This document shows positions 23,008 through 34,699 of a stretch of 64,000 nt of DNA, one piece after another. A model generated the notes under the pieces. That model was given only the letters and a program-made list of their open reading frames with translations, had not been told where the DNA came from and searched no databases. Positions within the stretch are counted from its first letter, which is position 1. Every line of letters starts with the position of its first letter. The position numbers and the translations under genes were made by a program. Source of the DNA: Gautieria morchelliformis (taxonomy: Eukaryota > Basidiomycota > Agaricomycetes > Gomphales > Gomphaceae); the NCBI GenBank assembly GCA_015179125.1, contig WHVA01000053.1:248001-312000 (forward strand), given 5' to 3'.

Positions 23008-23570
23008 TTTACTGAAAGCAAGTCCGTTACCAATAGCGCGTTCCTATACTGCGCTTCGAAGTTTCGTAGGGACCCCTAGCAGACTATGTTTACACACCAG
23101 AAGTAATGATAAGGACGAGATGGGCATACCATTCCACCAGAGTTTGCGTAAATTAGGGTCCTTCATAGCCTTCTTCCAATCTGGTACGACGGCACGTTCC
23201 CAAAGCCAAGTATTTTCTACAGAAAATTCACGAGCTAGGCGGCGTGCTTCTAGTTCTTCACGTCGTCGTTGTTCTAATACACCATGTCAAAGGCGAAGAT
23301 CTTCACCAACAGTCAAGCAGACAGTAGTTACTCACCAGCTAGGCGACTACGCTGCATCATCTCCTCCCACTCTTTACTATGTTTTTCATCTTCGCGAATT
23401 TGAGAGCGTGGCACCGAGTGGGAAGGACGTGAAAGAACAACATTGGTTAATCGAGAGTCTGATGCAGCAGCCGGGTCGTCGGGAGGCGTGGAAGGAGGCG
23501 CCTCCGAATCCATAGATTGAGTAGACGACGAAACATGTGGGGGAGTAGCAGGCGAACGATATGACCCCAT
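23008..23570 (-). pseudogene. TBC-domain Rab-GAP gene fragment, disabled
   Basis: Minus-strand exons 23570-23336, 23273-23132 and 23075-23008 join through canonical introns of 62 and 56 nt. The product has a Ser/Pro-rich N-terminus, a charged coiled segment (EWEEMMQRSRL, then RRREELEARRLAREF), then the start of a TBC domain: WERAVVPDWKKAMKDP, LRKLWWNG, VPTKLRSAV and ERAIGNGLAFSK. TBC proteins activate GTP hydrolysis by Rab proteins in membrane traffic. Position 23044-23046 is TAG exactly where the family has the conserved Trp before E-x-A-I-G-N, a one-base change from TGG. The catalytic Arg- and Gln-finger region that should follow is not found downstream. It is therefore a truncated, stopped copy, probably a duplicate of an intact gene elsewhere. 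Confidence 0.75.
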
Positions 23571-24337
23571 GGCATCGATATCTTAGGTGGTTGAGGCTGG
23601 AGCTGCTGGAGAATAGGAACAGGAATGACTGGTTGCTGTGGCTGTTGCAGTAAGGGCGCCATGCGATGGTGAACAAAGACGATGTGGCAAGTTGAGCACT
23701 GCGAGGCAAAATACGTTGGCATGAATATTTCAGCTTACCTGCTGACGGGCCTTCCACGTATTTTGACGCTTGGAGTTCTTAGTGACGAACGGTACGTCGT
23801 ACTCACCACCAGAACAGCCTGGTTTCACGCAGATGGTCTTAGCCGCTATTCGGCGAAGTGGGTGTTCTGCCGGCAGCTGTCAGTGATCTTTGCGAAAAAT
23901 GGAGTCAACTTGCATGCAGAATAAGGAGGCTGTCAAGCGATGAAAAAAAAGTTATATTGGGAAACCTAATACGGCTATAGTGTTGACGTGTTGTGGGTAC
24001 ATTGGTGGCGTTGTGGGGTGTTGTGGCTATGGGTCCATTAGGGTTATGTGTCAGCGGACAGGTCAGCTGACTATCTCCCAGCGGCGGTTTCCTGGCCCTC
24101 GCAGCGGGCTTTCCGAGGGCTGGGCCCGACTCGGCTCGTGCTTTCAAGGGCTCGGCACGGGCTCAGCCGGGCTTAAGCCTGACCCGGGAAAACACTACGT
24201 AAAGTGAAAAACACCCAGTTGGGAAGTGAGAATAGCGCTGTTACTGTACATGGAGGATTGACATTTCAACTATCAAGGATCAGGACGGATTTTGTACAGA
24301 GTTCATGATGCCAATCATTCTTCTTCAAGGCAAGTGG
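23571..24337. other. Intergenic, no supported gene
   Basis: The minus strand upstream of the TBC remnant continues Gln/Pro-rich (about 23580-23680) and may include lost N-terminal coding sequence. The stretch 24060-24200 is G/C-rich with GGGCTCGG-type words but has no clear feature. Confidence 0.3.
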
Positions 24338-26199
24338 TTAGGCCGTGCCAATCCTGGTCCTGAGCACAGAGAGCGACGGCGAAAAGAAGTAGGCGCCTCC
24401 TTTGGAGATCACAAATTGGGTTGGAAGGTTCGTGTTAGCTCCCTGCGCCTTAGGGTCCAACCCCCCTGTCTCGCGTGCCTGGCCATTTTTCTGGCCGATG
24501 ACTACCAAAAGAACACGTTGAGATGTCACGACTGGCAATAAGAATAGAAACGGCGCACTAGCATCGAAGCCTGGGTTGAAGGGCTGCCCATTCACTGTCT
24601 TGCCGAAGATGAATCCGGGGTTGTTCGCCCAACCTGTTCCGGCTCGTGATTAGGCATACGATTACCATACTGTACTCAAATTAACGAACTTTGTTGCATG
24701 AATTCAAATCCATTGCTCAGAATGCTTTGATAGCATACGAAGGCCAGACCTCTCTCGAGGGAGGTCTTATTGTTCAAGCGCTCCAGGGGGGTGACTTCCG
24801 GACCAAAGGGAATACCAGTGCGGTTGATCGAGTGAGGAGCAACCTTAGCACTTCCTAGGTCCGAGCGGGGGTTCGTTTTGCGGATGTGCGCGGCAAATGG
24901 ACAGCTGGTCTGGTCCGTAGGCTGTGAAATTGGTTAGCAGATGCTTGCATAGACGCTGGCATGTCAATCACATACCTTGGAGAAATCAAAGTTATTGTTT
25001 CTCTGAGGATCGTCTGCCAACACGGGGTCATCCTGGGTAGGGGTTATGTCTATAGGCGCACCTAGGTTCTCGAGCGGTTACTATCATGAGTAAATGGGTA
25101 GAAAGCTGACTCACCACTCTTCCACCTACCAAACATCCTTGCGCCCAAGAGCTCTGCACCCTTTTCAATGCCGAGGTCGAGAGGGAAAAGAGGATTGTCG
25201 TGCTTGAACTTGTCGAACTCCGGAACGAGCTGGTCCAGGTGGCGATACACCAAAATACTTCCATTTTTGGCCCACACAGGGCGAGTTGCAGCGGAGGTAT
25301 CCCCAGGCTGACCCATAAGCAGAACGCCGGGGTCGCATACCTGCTGACCGGGAAGGGGAGCGACAATGCCCTTCACAGCGGGTGAAGAGATGCCATCCCT
25401 GTACCCAAAATGCTCGTGTCCTTTCTCCGCTCCGGGACGAACAACTCCGTTAACCTTGAAAACCTGGTTAATGGTGGGGCCTAGCAATAGCAGCAGTTTA
25501 GTTTCCGTGGCCAGCACGCTGACTTCGCTGTCTCCGGCAATCTGGTTTTCGCAGTAGAGTCAAGAGAAATGTACCAAGTCTCTATGGGCGAACGTACCAA
25601 AATGATGCCATGCATATCACCCTTGAATGCGGGAAGCCAGTCAGGAACGTTGTCTCCGAGCTGCTGCGCATGTTGGAATTGTCCTGCGGTGAATGCGGGG
25701 TCACCAAGGTTGTCAGTTAGCCCAAGCTGACGAACATGGCTTAGATTAAGTCAGGCTCAGAGAATCGAGGAATATAATCCACACACCAAGTTTAATCCAG
25801 ACTGCGTAAAAGCAATGTTTACAGCAGAATTCGGAAGGAGAGGAACAATGTTTCCTTGGAACAATGCCTTCTGGGCGCTGATCTTCTGGCGGAAAGCTTG
25901 GACGTTGCTGGAGACCGTAGATGCATTAGTTTACAGCAGCTGAGCCGTATAAGGCGGAAAAATTACGCGGCGGATGTAATGAGCTCCATGAATGCTTGAC
26001 TCCCGACGACCTTTCTGAACGCGGCTCCTTGGTCGTTTCCAGCAATTGTGAAAAATATGAAATTTTCCACACGCTTAGGGATCTGAAGGCTGTTACGGGT
26101 GGTGAGCTTCATAAATACGCAAAAAAAAAAAAAAAACAGCACGGACATGACGTCCCCTTGGACGTCGGTCAGGTCCACAGGCGTAGGTATTACAGACAT
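24338..26199 (-). CDS. DyP-type heme peroxidase (about 469 aa, nine exons)
   Basis: Minus-strand exons are 26199-26147, 26089-25967, 25907-25787, 25726-25598, 25541-25115, 25061-24976, 24921-24690, 24633-24559 and 24501-24338. Introns are 53-60 nt and all join in frame. DyP peroxidases use H2O2 to oxidise dyes and phenolics. The protein shows the N-terminal LTDVQGD and KRVENFIFF segments, the GYRDG form of the GxxDG motif with the catalytic Asp, AAHIRKTNPR with the proximal heme His, and NRTGIPFGPE with the distal Arg. It ends with GGAYFFSPSLS. The length fits fungal DyPs, but the N-terminus lacks a signal peptide, so it may be intracellular or secreted unconventionally. Intron 1 has a GTCCGT donor followed by a run of about 16 T. 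A TATAAAT lies about 80 bp upstream (26283-26277). No coding lesion is seen. Confidence 0.88.
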
Positions 26200-27030
26200 G
26201 ATCAGAGGGAATAATGGACTTTGCAGCAACTGAGGTCGGGTGATGAGGACAAGGCAGAGCTGGTGATCATAGGAGCATTTATACTCTTCGACCTGAACAG
26301 TAATGAAAACTATTATTCGCCCAATGTATTGGTGAGAAGCCTAGGCGCCATCTGCCACGATAAATGAACCAAAGTGCCTGGACAGTTACACTCGTGCCTA
26401 AAGGGTTCATTATTACGTTGGAGAATGGCATCGAGATGACTTTTTGGGGCCGCATCCATTGGTAATACCCGAAATTACTGGCAGTGGCCCGGGGCGCCTG
26501 GCTTGAAGCTTGGAAGCTCCGGTTCAAAATCACTCGAAGCCGCAAGTACTGAAGGCGTAACTGAATTATTGGCTGTTGTCCGCCACTGGATATATGGAGA
26601 CAGGCGGACGTAAAAGAAGGTGCGGCCTAAGGTGGCGACAAGTTGTCTGCAACGTAGACCAAAGTCCCTGAAATGTCATTTCCGGTGGCTCCTTGTATCT
26701 CAAATAAGACGACGTTACAGAGAGCCACCCGGCCGTTGCGAGATAGCTGGCTGACAGGTCAGCCCTAACCCTAAAACAAAAATAACTGTGTGGGCGATAG
26801 TAACCACAGCCTACGTGACATAAATCAATGACGTCACTACTGTTACTAATGGAAAAACAAATAATGTCTTACTCTACCAAAACATACGAGTGCGGGCTCG
26901 TTTTGTTGCCCGGATCGAGCACACCACAGCAAAATTATCGGCCTCTCGGTCAGCGCACAGTGGCACTAAACATGGCCCAATTTCAACGGCGCCTTTTCTT
27001 GGGTATGGGATGCCCGTGCATAGTTTAAGG
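26200..27030. promoter_or_regulatory. DyP upstream region, otherwise empty
   Basis: It holds the TATA-like TATAAAT of the DyP gene on the minus strand (26277-26283). The rest, including frames at 26279-26545 and 26828-27028, has no protein-like character. Two CCCTAA copies near 26765 are not a telomeric array. Confidence 0.35.
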
Positions 27031-27160
27031 GGCAGGCCGCAGACGCCGGCTGTTGGAATCATGTACAGCCAGTTGTAAATTACATGTACAACCTGCTAGC
27101 ATTTATTTACAATTACCTGTTGTAAATTACATCTACAGCCTGCTGTAAATTACACGCGTG
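27031..27160. repeat. Dispersed repeat module, copy 1 (TGTAAATTACA-rich)
   Basis: A block beginning near GGGGCAGGCCGCAGACGCC and running through GCTGTTGGAATC and several TGTAAATTACA words is repeated almost identically at 39057-39160. The two copies have unrelated flanks, which suggests the end of a dispersed element. No transposase is attached. Confidence 0.6.
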
Positions 27161-27189
27161 TTCAAATCAGACGCCCATTCCTACGCCTC

Positions 27190-28215
27190 CACCTCGCGGC
27201 CTCAGTACGGTGCCCGTGCACCGTAGCCCGCCGCTGCCGCCCTCTCCCTGCGGTGCACCTGCACCATCCGCCGCCCCCGCGTCCGGTGCACCTGCACCGT
27301 CGGCGCCCCTCCATACGGCGCACGTCCACCGTAGGCCGCCCCTGCGTTCACGGCTCGGTCCACTCGGTATAGCAATGGCTCAGCCAGAAATATCAACACA
27401 CCTCCTCAAGTGATCCGCGGCCCTTCCGTATGGTAGACCTGCGCCGTAGGCCGCCAGGTGGTACAGTGCAGCTGCACCATCCGCGGCGCCTCCGTATGGT
27501 ACACCTGCACCATACCCCGCCAGGTGGTACGGTGCGCCTGCACCGTAGGCCGCAGCTCAGTACAGTGCACCTGCACCATCAGCCGCCCCTCCGTACGGTG
27601 CAGGTCCACCGTAGGCCGCCCCTCCGTACGGTGCAGGTCCACCATAGGCCGCCCCTCCGTACGGGGCAGGTCCACCGTAGGCCGTCCACCGTAGGCCGCC
27701 CCTCCATACGGTGCAGGTCCACCATAGGCCGCCCCTCAGTACGGTGCACCTGCACCATCAGCCGCCCCTGCGTACGGTGCAGCTGCACCATCCGCGGCGC
27801 CTCCGTATGGTACACCTGCACCATACCCCGCCAGGTGGTGCGGTGCACCTGCACCGTACGCCGCAGCTGAGTACAGTGCACCTGCACCATCAGCCGCCCC
27901 TCCGTACGGTGCAGGTCCACCATAGGCCGCCCCTCCGTACGGTGCAGGTCGACCGTAGGCCGGCCCTGCGTATGGTACACCTGCACCGTAGGCCGCCAGG
28001 TGGTACGGTGCACCTGCACCATCCGCCGCCCCTCCGTACGGTGGACCTGCACCGTAGGCCCCTTGTCAGTAGTACGGTCCCCGTCCACCGTAGGCCCACC
28101 CTCGGTACAGTCCACGTCCACCACATGCCGCCTGTCGGTATGGTGGACCTGCACCGTAGGCCGCCTGTTGGTACCTGCGTGCACGTCCACCGCATCCCGC
28201 CTACGGCGCTCCCCA
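27190..28215. repeat. Minisatellite of 33-36 bp units with an internal dyad
   Basis: About thirty imperfect units of 33-36 bp follow the pattern TACGGTGCACCTGCACCGTAGGCCGCC. Inside each unit ACGGTGCA and TGCACCGT (or ATGGT and ACCAT variants) form an inverted repeat of 5-8 bp arms. Because the unit length is often a multiple of three, long frames stay open on both strands (for example 27579-28313 minus and 27711-28262 plus); I regard these as by-products. One frame reads a YGAPAPxAAP-type peptide broken by TAG codons, which could be a decayed coding repeat. Confidence 0.75.
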
Positions 28216-29195
28216 GTACGGTACACGCGCCTGAGGGCTATGAGCCTGGCTGCACGGATTAGAGCTCTGGTACTCACGTTATATATAACCCACATCGCTG
28301 CCCGTCGCGGCAAGGTCTATAGTGTACTTATAAATATATCATTAGCTGAGGTGAGAATGCAGCACACACCTTGACAGGAACAAAGCCCTGAAACCCTCTT
28401 CGTACTTCGAGTCGTGCAGCAAAGACGAATTTGATGTTTGGAGTGACATCTCGGAAACCCTCTGCCCACCTCAGTGTCAGGCGAGCACGCACGATGATCT
28501 GCAAGACGACTGACACTCCTGTGATCATGACGCAACGTTCGCACGGAACGGGCATCGTTTCTCACCCTTGAGCTTCCGATGTATGCACACACGGACCTGG
28601 CATTGTGTGTCAGTAGCGTACCAAAATGGTTTGGCACTCCCCGAAACATACCTCAGGTCGTTTCAAGAGTCGTGGTCATGAGGTAAGGATCAACAAAGCA
28701 CGCGTGTCACGAGGTAGTCACGTGACCAGTGCTAGGACGTCCGAGGTCCCTATATGAGGGACCCGACTATTGACCTGACTGCCTAGGATTGAGAGATACT
28801 ATGGGGGGGCGGGGTGTGGTTCATGTCCCTTCCCTGTCTGTTCGCCCATATGCCTAGACCGTATATTGTTCTGCGATAGGCCCCACGCGTGTCTGCATGT
28901 AAGGGTTTTAAGTAATGAAAGCACCTGGTTCTAGTGTGATAATTTTATATTGTCAGGTTCAGACACAACTACTTCATGTGTGACTACCCTCATCTCTGTA
29001 CAGCATCCAATCTAGCCCGCCAACATCTGCTGGATTTTCAGCCTGTTCCAAACACTCATGAAGATCTGGGTGTAAACTATGGCCTGCCCTTGGGTCATGT
29101 AGCTCACCCCCTTCTGTATTCGATTGAGGCCACCATTTCCACACTCTGCAGCACTGGTGTTCACAGTGGCCAGGCGGGGGTCCAGAGTGGCGTAG
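28216..29195. other. Unassigned sequence between minisatellite and LTR
   Basis: No gene is supported. A minus-strand frame at 28974-29300 crosses into the LTR and is not convincing. The part next to the LTR (28960-29195) may be old retroelement sequence. Confidence 0.3.
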
Positions 29196-31012
29196 TGTCA
29201 TGACCCATATATTTTGTATACCCAGTAACCTCAACACCCCACTTTTATGTTCTCCCTGTTTGCTCCTCACTGAATTCACCAAACGTTTATTCACTTTCAC
29301 GTCTTCGCATGTAGCAGCACTATCTGTACCCGATCAATGCCTTCTCCCCGGCTCGATGGTTCATCACGGGTCCTATCACCTCCCTGGCTCAAACCTCGTC
29401 GGATGCTCCTCTGATCGGATGGCATAACTCATTTAGTTCCTATACCCAGTCAGCCCTATTATCCATTTTCCCAGTCCTCCTCTATGTTCGTGTGGCTTTG
29501 CTCTCCCCTTGGGCCACGGCTCTTCTATGACCATTCTCACTGGAGGCATATAAAAATTTCTGGTCTGAAAAACTGTTCAAAAAACTGTAAAGATATTCCA
29601 AATTTTTTTAGTGTTTTTAATGTAAAAAAACTTTAACAAAATTTTGTGTTTTTGTTAGAATTTGTTGAGCAAGAAAATTGTAAAAAAGTTCAAAGTTTTT
29701 TGCAGGGTTTTTTATGTCTTTTTATAAGTTTCTTTGTGAAAACACAAAGAAACCCATAAAAAAACCCTGAAAAAAACTTTGAATTTTTTTACAATTTTCT
29801 TGCTCAACAAATTCTAATAAAAACACAAAATTTTATTATAGTTTTTTTATATAAAAAACACTAAAAATATTTGGAAAATCTTTACAGTTTTTCAACAGTT
29901 TTTCAGACAAGAAAACTTTTATATGTCTGCAGTGTCTATTCGCCCTTTGCCGCATTTTGCCAAACGGCCATTCGCTGCTCGCATCATTCGCCAGCAGGCA
30001 TGCCATCAAACACGATTGACATCTCTTACCTGGCATGATGGTTCATCACTGGCTCCATCAGCTTCTCAACCCAACCCCTTTAGGTGTTCATATGGCCAGG
30101 ATGCGTTCGTGGGACGTCCTACCCGTAGGTTGTGTGGGATCAACCCAGTAGATGAAGAGTCCATGCAGGGTAGCATATATGCAGGTCCCAAGACATGGTT
30201 TCGTACATAAGTGCCTTCACCCTCTTTCCTCTCCGTCGTTTCATGATTTGCACCCCTCCCCCACTCTATTGTATGTTTATTTCATCTATTTGTATCATGG
30301 CTGCGCACCCCTATCCAACCCTGACTCATGAGGGCCTCTTTCCTATTCGCTGATACCTTATGAGCATTTGATATAAGTAGTTTACATTTGCATGTATATT
30401 CCCCAGTTCAATTATCATACATCTATCTTGTGCAAACTTGACCTCACTGCGATCATCGTCTTGAGCCCTCACCTGTAGATTCCTATCTTCGACCAGAGGA
30501 GGACTTAAGCACCACTGGTGAGTTTTCATACTTCACCTTCGTTACTTTAGCCTTTGAACTATTTTCTGTGCTGTCAGGGAAGGGCTCCGAAGGAGCACCT
30601 TCACTGGCGAAAGGATTGTCGCTACTTAGACAACCTTTCCATGACACCTTGCATGTTACATCGTCAAGTTGTAGGAAAAACAGCGGTGCACTTGATAGCA
30701 AAATGATGATGCACAACAGCGGGTTACAACCGCACGAGCAATTAATGCACATCCAGTACTAATTTATAAACCATTCCTCAGTGTCTCAGCCTGACACAAT
30801 GAGTGACGCCCACATGACGTTGCTCGCACTTCAACACAAGTGCCACAGGCTATTTCGCTACAACTGTAGATAGGGCGAGCTCCATTCAGGCAGCCCTCTT
30901 ACCTTCTGAACATTTATTGGTTCATCTTATTCGCCAAACGGCATACTTATTTGTACAACCCATTCGGGCATTCGCTGTGTTCACTAATACACGATATTAA
31001 CCAATCTTGACA
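29196..31012 (-). mobile_element. LTR of a TGTCA...TGACA family, reverse orientation, interrupted by a MITE
   Basis: Starting TGTCATGACCC at 29196 and ending CCAATCTTGACA at 31012, this is the reverse complement of the LTRs at 51357-52614 and 60928-62199. It is about 1.4 kb after removing the inserted MITE at 29538-29934. It holds a minus-strand frame (to 30483) whose last 60 codons, including KGCLSSDNPF, STENSSKAKVTKVKYENSP and KSSSGRR, recur in the other LTRs. No retroviral-type coding region of the same family is attached, and 5-nt flanks (CGTAG and TGCAC) do not match, so it may be a solo LTR with altered ends or part of a rearranged element. Confidence 0.75.
29538..29934. mobile_element. 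Hairpin MITE copy 1 (397 bp), CACTG termini, TCT target duplication
   Basis: The element begins CACTGGAGGCATATAAA and ends with the inverse, TATATGTCTGCAGTG. It folds back on itself along nearly its whole length, with a central GTTTCTTTGTG/CACAAAGAAAC hairpin. TCT flanks both ends (29535-29537 and 29935-29937). It carries no coding capacity. A 3-bp duplication and CACT(A/G) termini are the signature of CACTA-superfamily transposition. It lies inside an LTR. Confidence 0.9.
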
Positions 31013-31944
31013 TGCACTCGCATTCCTCAGGCCCTGACACAGACAAGAGAACATGTACTATGTCGCTGACCCTGTCTTCCTCAATGATGGAACCCCTCCC
31101 CCCCTGTGGAACCCTCTACACTTTCAAAGGCTGGGTGGGGCGGCATTTCCGTAACATGACAGGAGAGCAACTATGTCGAGCAAGGTTCCGAGGGACACAC
31201 TTGCCCATGGACCCCAATCCCCCTGAGCTCATCATTGACCTGCACTACCAGGAGGGGAACTACAAGGGCCAGGAGAGATGGTGGTCCTGCCTGTGGTGTA
31301 CTTGGAAACGATGTCTCAGTGGATGTTGGGGGCTAGGTGGCAGCTGGCTGTGCTTGTCGGGATGACAAGCATTGGGAGGGGGGTGATGTCGGGGTTCATG
31401 AGGTCAGTGTGTGTCCATATTTGTTCATGTTGTTTCATCCATGTCTCCAGGTGTTCCACAATGCCAAGCATCATGTGGTAGTTACGCTTCAGCTAGAGTC
31501 AAACACGCTATGTGAACTCTGGTAAAGATTAGAGAGACTTGAAGAACCCCTGAGAGGAGTGGTTCTATGTCCTACATACAATACATCAGTGTTGCTATCT
31601 ACATGCGTGGGTCTCTGACTGTCCCGTATTTCTCTGGCCAGGCCCAGGGTGATTCCGTGCCTGTGGTTATGTGGGCGGGGTTGTGTCAAAGTGGAACGTT
31701 TCAGTACAAAACCAGCTAGAACCCACTAGTGCTCGAGCACTGATTTCTAGCTCCCGAAGTTTTCTCAGCCTTCTATGAGTTTCCATCTTTTGATTATGTA
31801 ATCACTACCAGCGCAGTGATAATGTTGTAGCCAGTGTGGTGGCTTTTCCTCAGCTTGATCTCTGAGGATTACCACTGCACAGTTGGTCACTGTCCTAGTA
31901 TCAGCTCTTATCTCCTTGAGTATCTTTGGGTTGTGGCTTCATGA
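31013..31944. other. Unassigned sequence, possibly decayed KDZ-type transposon
   Basis: A 117-codon frame at 31012-31365 has no recognised family. Because it lies just upstream of a CxC6 cluster, the region may be the rest of the same transposon, but I see no motif that proves it. Confidence 0.25.
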
Positions 31945-32720
31945 TTGGTGTTGCCCTCACACCTACGTGATCCAATTTATTTGATCAAACCCATATATTC
32001 ACATTATCTTGCAGGACATATATGGTCAGTAGTCACTGATAGCACCACAGTTGGGCACCCTTGCTGTGCAGGTGCACTCCACTGCAAAAATCCACTACCA
32101 AACAATCATGCCATGTACTGCCGGCAGCATGAGGACTTGAAGAACAGGTGCATTGTAGTGGCCTGCAATGAGCACGTGGTGGCTGGATATGAGACATGTA
32201 CAGATCTAGATCACTGTGCATGTGAGGAGTACTATGTCTTATGGGAAAACCATGTTCCAGCTCAAGACATGTCTTGAGCGAACTAAAACCAGCCAGCCAA
32301 CATCGGCCATCCTCCAGGACCCAACTGATCCCTCAAGCGGTGTTCCTGATGATACTGGGGAAGAATTGCCATGTGGATTACCATTACAGGATGAGCCTGT
32401 ATTCGTCTCAGATGGACATGAACTGTGTGAACTCAGCATCACTGGCTGCCCAAGGTGACACCTATTTCAAGCACTGTGTGCTACCTGTCAATGTCTTTCA
32501 TTCCCAATGTAAGCATAAGAACACGGACATATGGTGCACCCAAAATTGCAATCCTCTCATCTGGCCAAAACTCTGGGCCACAGATGGTGGCTGGCAATTT
32601 AATTCATCTGCAGCTGAGCAGACAAACACATGGTTTGGGGGGTTTCTTTCAATCTGTAGGGAGATGAGAGTTGACAGGTATAATTTTTTTTCTCAATGAG
32701 ATGATATGGTGGTGTAACAT
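31945..32720 (+). pseudogene. CxC6-type cysteine cluster associated with KDZ transposases, broken
   Basis: Fragments in shifting frames show GHIWSVVTDS, GHPCC, CKNPLPNN, YCRQHE and CNEHVV with regularly spaced Cys/His. Downstream come VFHSQCKHKNTD, CTQNCNP, FNSSAAEQTNTWFGGF, CREMRVDRYNFF and NEMIWWCN. This order is that of the CxC6-like cluster proteins found with Kyakuja-Dileera-Zisupton (KDZ) transposons in mushrooms. At least two frame changes and the loss of most of the transposase make it non-functional. It ends abruptly near 32720, where a gypsy Gag sequence begins on the same strand. Confidence 0.6.
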
Positions 32721-32744
32721 AATCATTGTCAATAACCTTAGGAA

Positions 32745-34035
32745 AGGGGGTGTGTGTGCAAGTGACTTCCCAGATGAGCAGTCGCAGATCCTTTGGGCAA
32801 TTTCCTTCATGAAAACTGGAAGGGCTGCGACCTTCACCACTCATGCATTCACCCATGAAGTGAAGCCTGGCACACCACTCTATGTGACCTGGCAGGATTT
32901 TGTTGACACATTTCACAAGCAGTTCTACCCCCTGCACGAGGCCACCAACATGATGAATCAATTGGAATCGCACCAGTATCGTCAGGGCAAGCATTCAGTC
33001 GATGAATACATTGACGGGTTCAAAGAGGTGGTTGAGAAGGCTGAATACGCAGATGGGAGATCAATTGTGATGAAGTTCCGTCGAGGTCTTGACCCTGCGA
33101 TCCAGAGTCGCATTGCATTGATGTTGGATGGCAGGCCAAAGGATGACAAACCATCTGCATGGTATGGAGTGGCAAGAACAGTCACACTCATGCGTGCAGC
33201 CAACAAAGTGTTCCAGGGACCTAGGGTGACAAACAGTGGCCCTCCCCCGCCACCAGTTTTTCACAAGGAAGGTGAATCACACACCAAATTTGCCACACAA
33301 ACCTCCTTGAGACCGGTGATAATACCAGTGCCCACCCCCCCCAACTGCCCCTGGACCCACTCCAATGGATGTGGACACTGCGAAAAAGCGATTCCCACAG
33401 CCACTCACCTGTTGGCATGGTGGGAAAGTTGGACACTTTGCGTGAGAAGGCCCCCAGGCCTATGATGTCCGCTACATGACAGCTGATGAGCGTGAGGAGC
33501 TACTGGAGCACTGGATGGTTGCTGCAGATGTGCGAGATGTCGCTGAGGAAGAGGTCAAGAAGGACAATGTGGAGGATTTTGTGTTGTGCAGCGAGTGAGA
33601 TGTGCCCTCACTGCCCCTGTCCAATCACTTTGCTGCCCTGTCAATAGCCCCAGATACTAAAGATACAATTCATGTGTTGGAAACTGGGTCGCACACAGCA
33701 AGTGATAAAGACACATCAACCAACGACATTCTAAAATGTCCTTCCCCATGATCGAAGCGTTGGGAGTGAGCCCTTCCCAAGCACTTATCGACAAGCAATT
33801 TGTCACCACTGAGAAGCTAATCATGTGATTGCTCACACGCCCTGCCCTGGTGTACAATGTTGATGGCACCCCCAATGAGGGTGGAGTGATTCGCAATGTT
33901 GTCGATGTCATCCTGTGATTCTGCGACCACTCTGAATGTGCTGTCTTCACTGTTATAAACCTTGGGAAGCACAAGATGATCCTCGGCTATCCATGGCTCC
34001 GTGAGCACAACCTGGAGGTTAACTGGTGATGTATT
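32745..34035 (+). pseudogene. Ty3/gypsy Gag-protease remnant
   Basis: Gag capsid-like sequence (SDFPDEQSQILWAISFMKTG, FYPLHEATN and RRGLDPAIQSRIAL) is open to about 33465. It is followed in another frame by a damaged CCHC knuckle (CWHGGKVGHFA with a stop), a TADEREELLEHWM spacer and a retropepsin-type tail. In the tail DKQFVTTEKL, VYNVDGTPN and MILGYPWLREHNPEVNW are readable. Several TGA codons stand where Arg codons are expected. No reverse transcriptase follows. A second fragment of the same Gag family lies at 41873-42363 on the other strand. Confidence 0.75.
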
Positions 34036-34699
34036 ACATCATTGGACAGGGGAGGTTGGTCATGACTAGTGGCAGAAGTGATGGGAGATGGTGTGAATGT
34101 CAGAGGAGCTGGGCAAACAGATCTAGTGGTGGGTGCTGCATGGAGCAGAATGGGGTCCAGTGACCTGGTTGCATGGCGAACTAAGTGAATACATATGTCA
34201 GAGGGTAATGAATCCATATGATGAACATTCAGGCAGACTAAAATGGATTGTGACAGGGAGGCCAGTCGTGGATAGTGGAGAGAGCAGTGGCAAGTGATGC
34301 AAACATTGATGATGCAGCGAACAGACCAAACATATGCCAGTGGGTCATAGCTGATGTTACCAACAATGGCAAATGATGCATATAGCAAATGATCTGGCAA
34401 GCAGGTTCAGCAGCAAACCAAATGAATGGATATGTTGGAAGATAATGAACCAAGGTCGTGGTCAAACCAAAATAAATGGACCATGACAGCTGCTTTATGG
34501 TATTTGACAACAAGCCACAAAAGTTCCAGCATGAATGGCAGAAAGTCTCTTATTATAAGGGAAACCTGCAGACTTGCACTCCAGACAGGACCCACCCCGC
34601 CTGTTCCTTGAGATGTATTTCTTCAAGCTGCACACAGTGCACTGACTCCCAGCAACAATGGATGAATGATGTCATTGTCACAAAGCAAAGTAATAATCA
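34036..34699. other. Unassigned retroelement-like debris
   Basis: No frame with recognisable content. Words such as AAATGATGCA recall the LTR family at 51357, so this may be a diverged LTR piece. Confidence 0.25.

Noticed and set aside
26760..26780. CCCTAACCCTAA as a possible telomeric tract
   Set aside because: Only two units in unique sequence; not an array.
27579..28313. 244-codon minus-strand and 183-codon plus-strand frames in the minisatellite
   Set aside because: Units of 33 or 36 bp keep several frames open by arithmetic. The peptides are simple VQVHRT-type repeats on both strands with no start context or domain.
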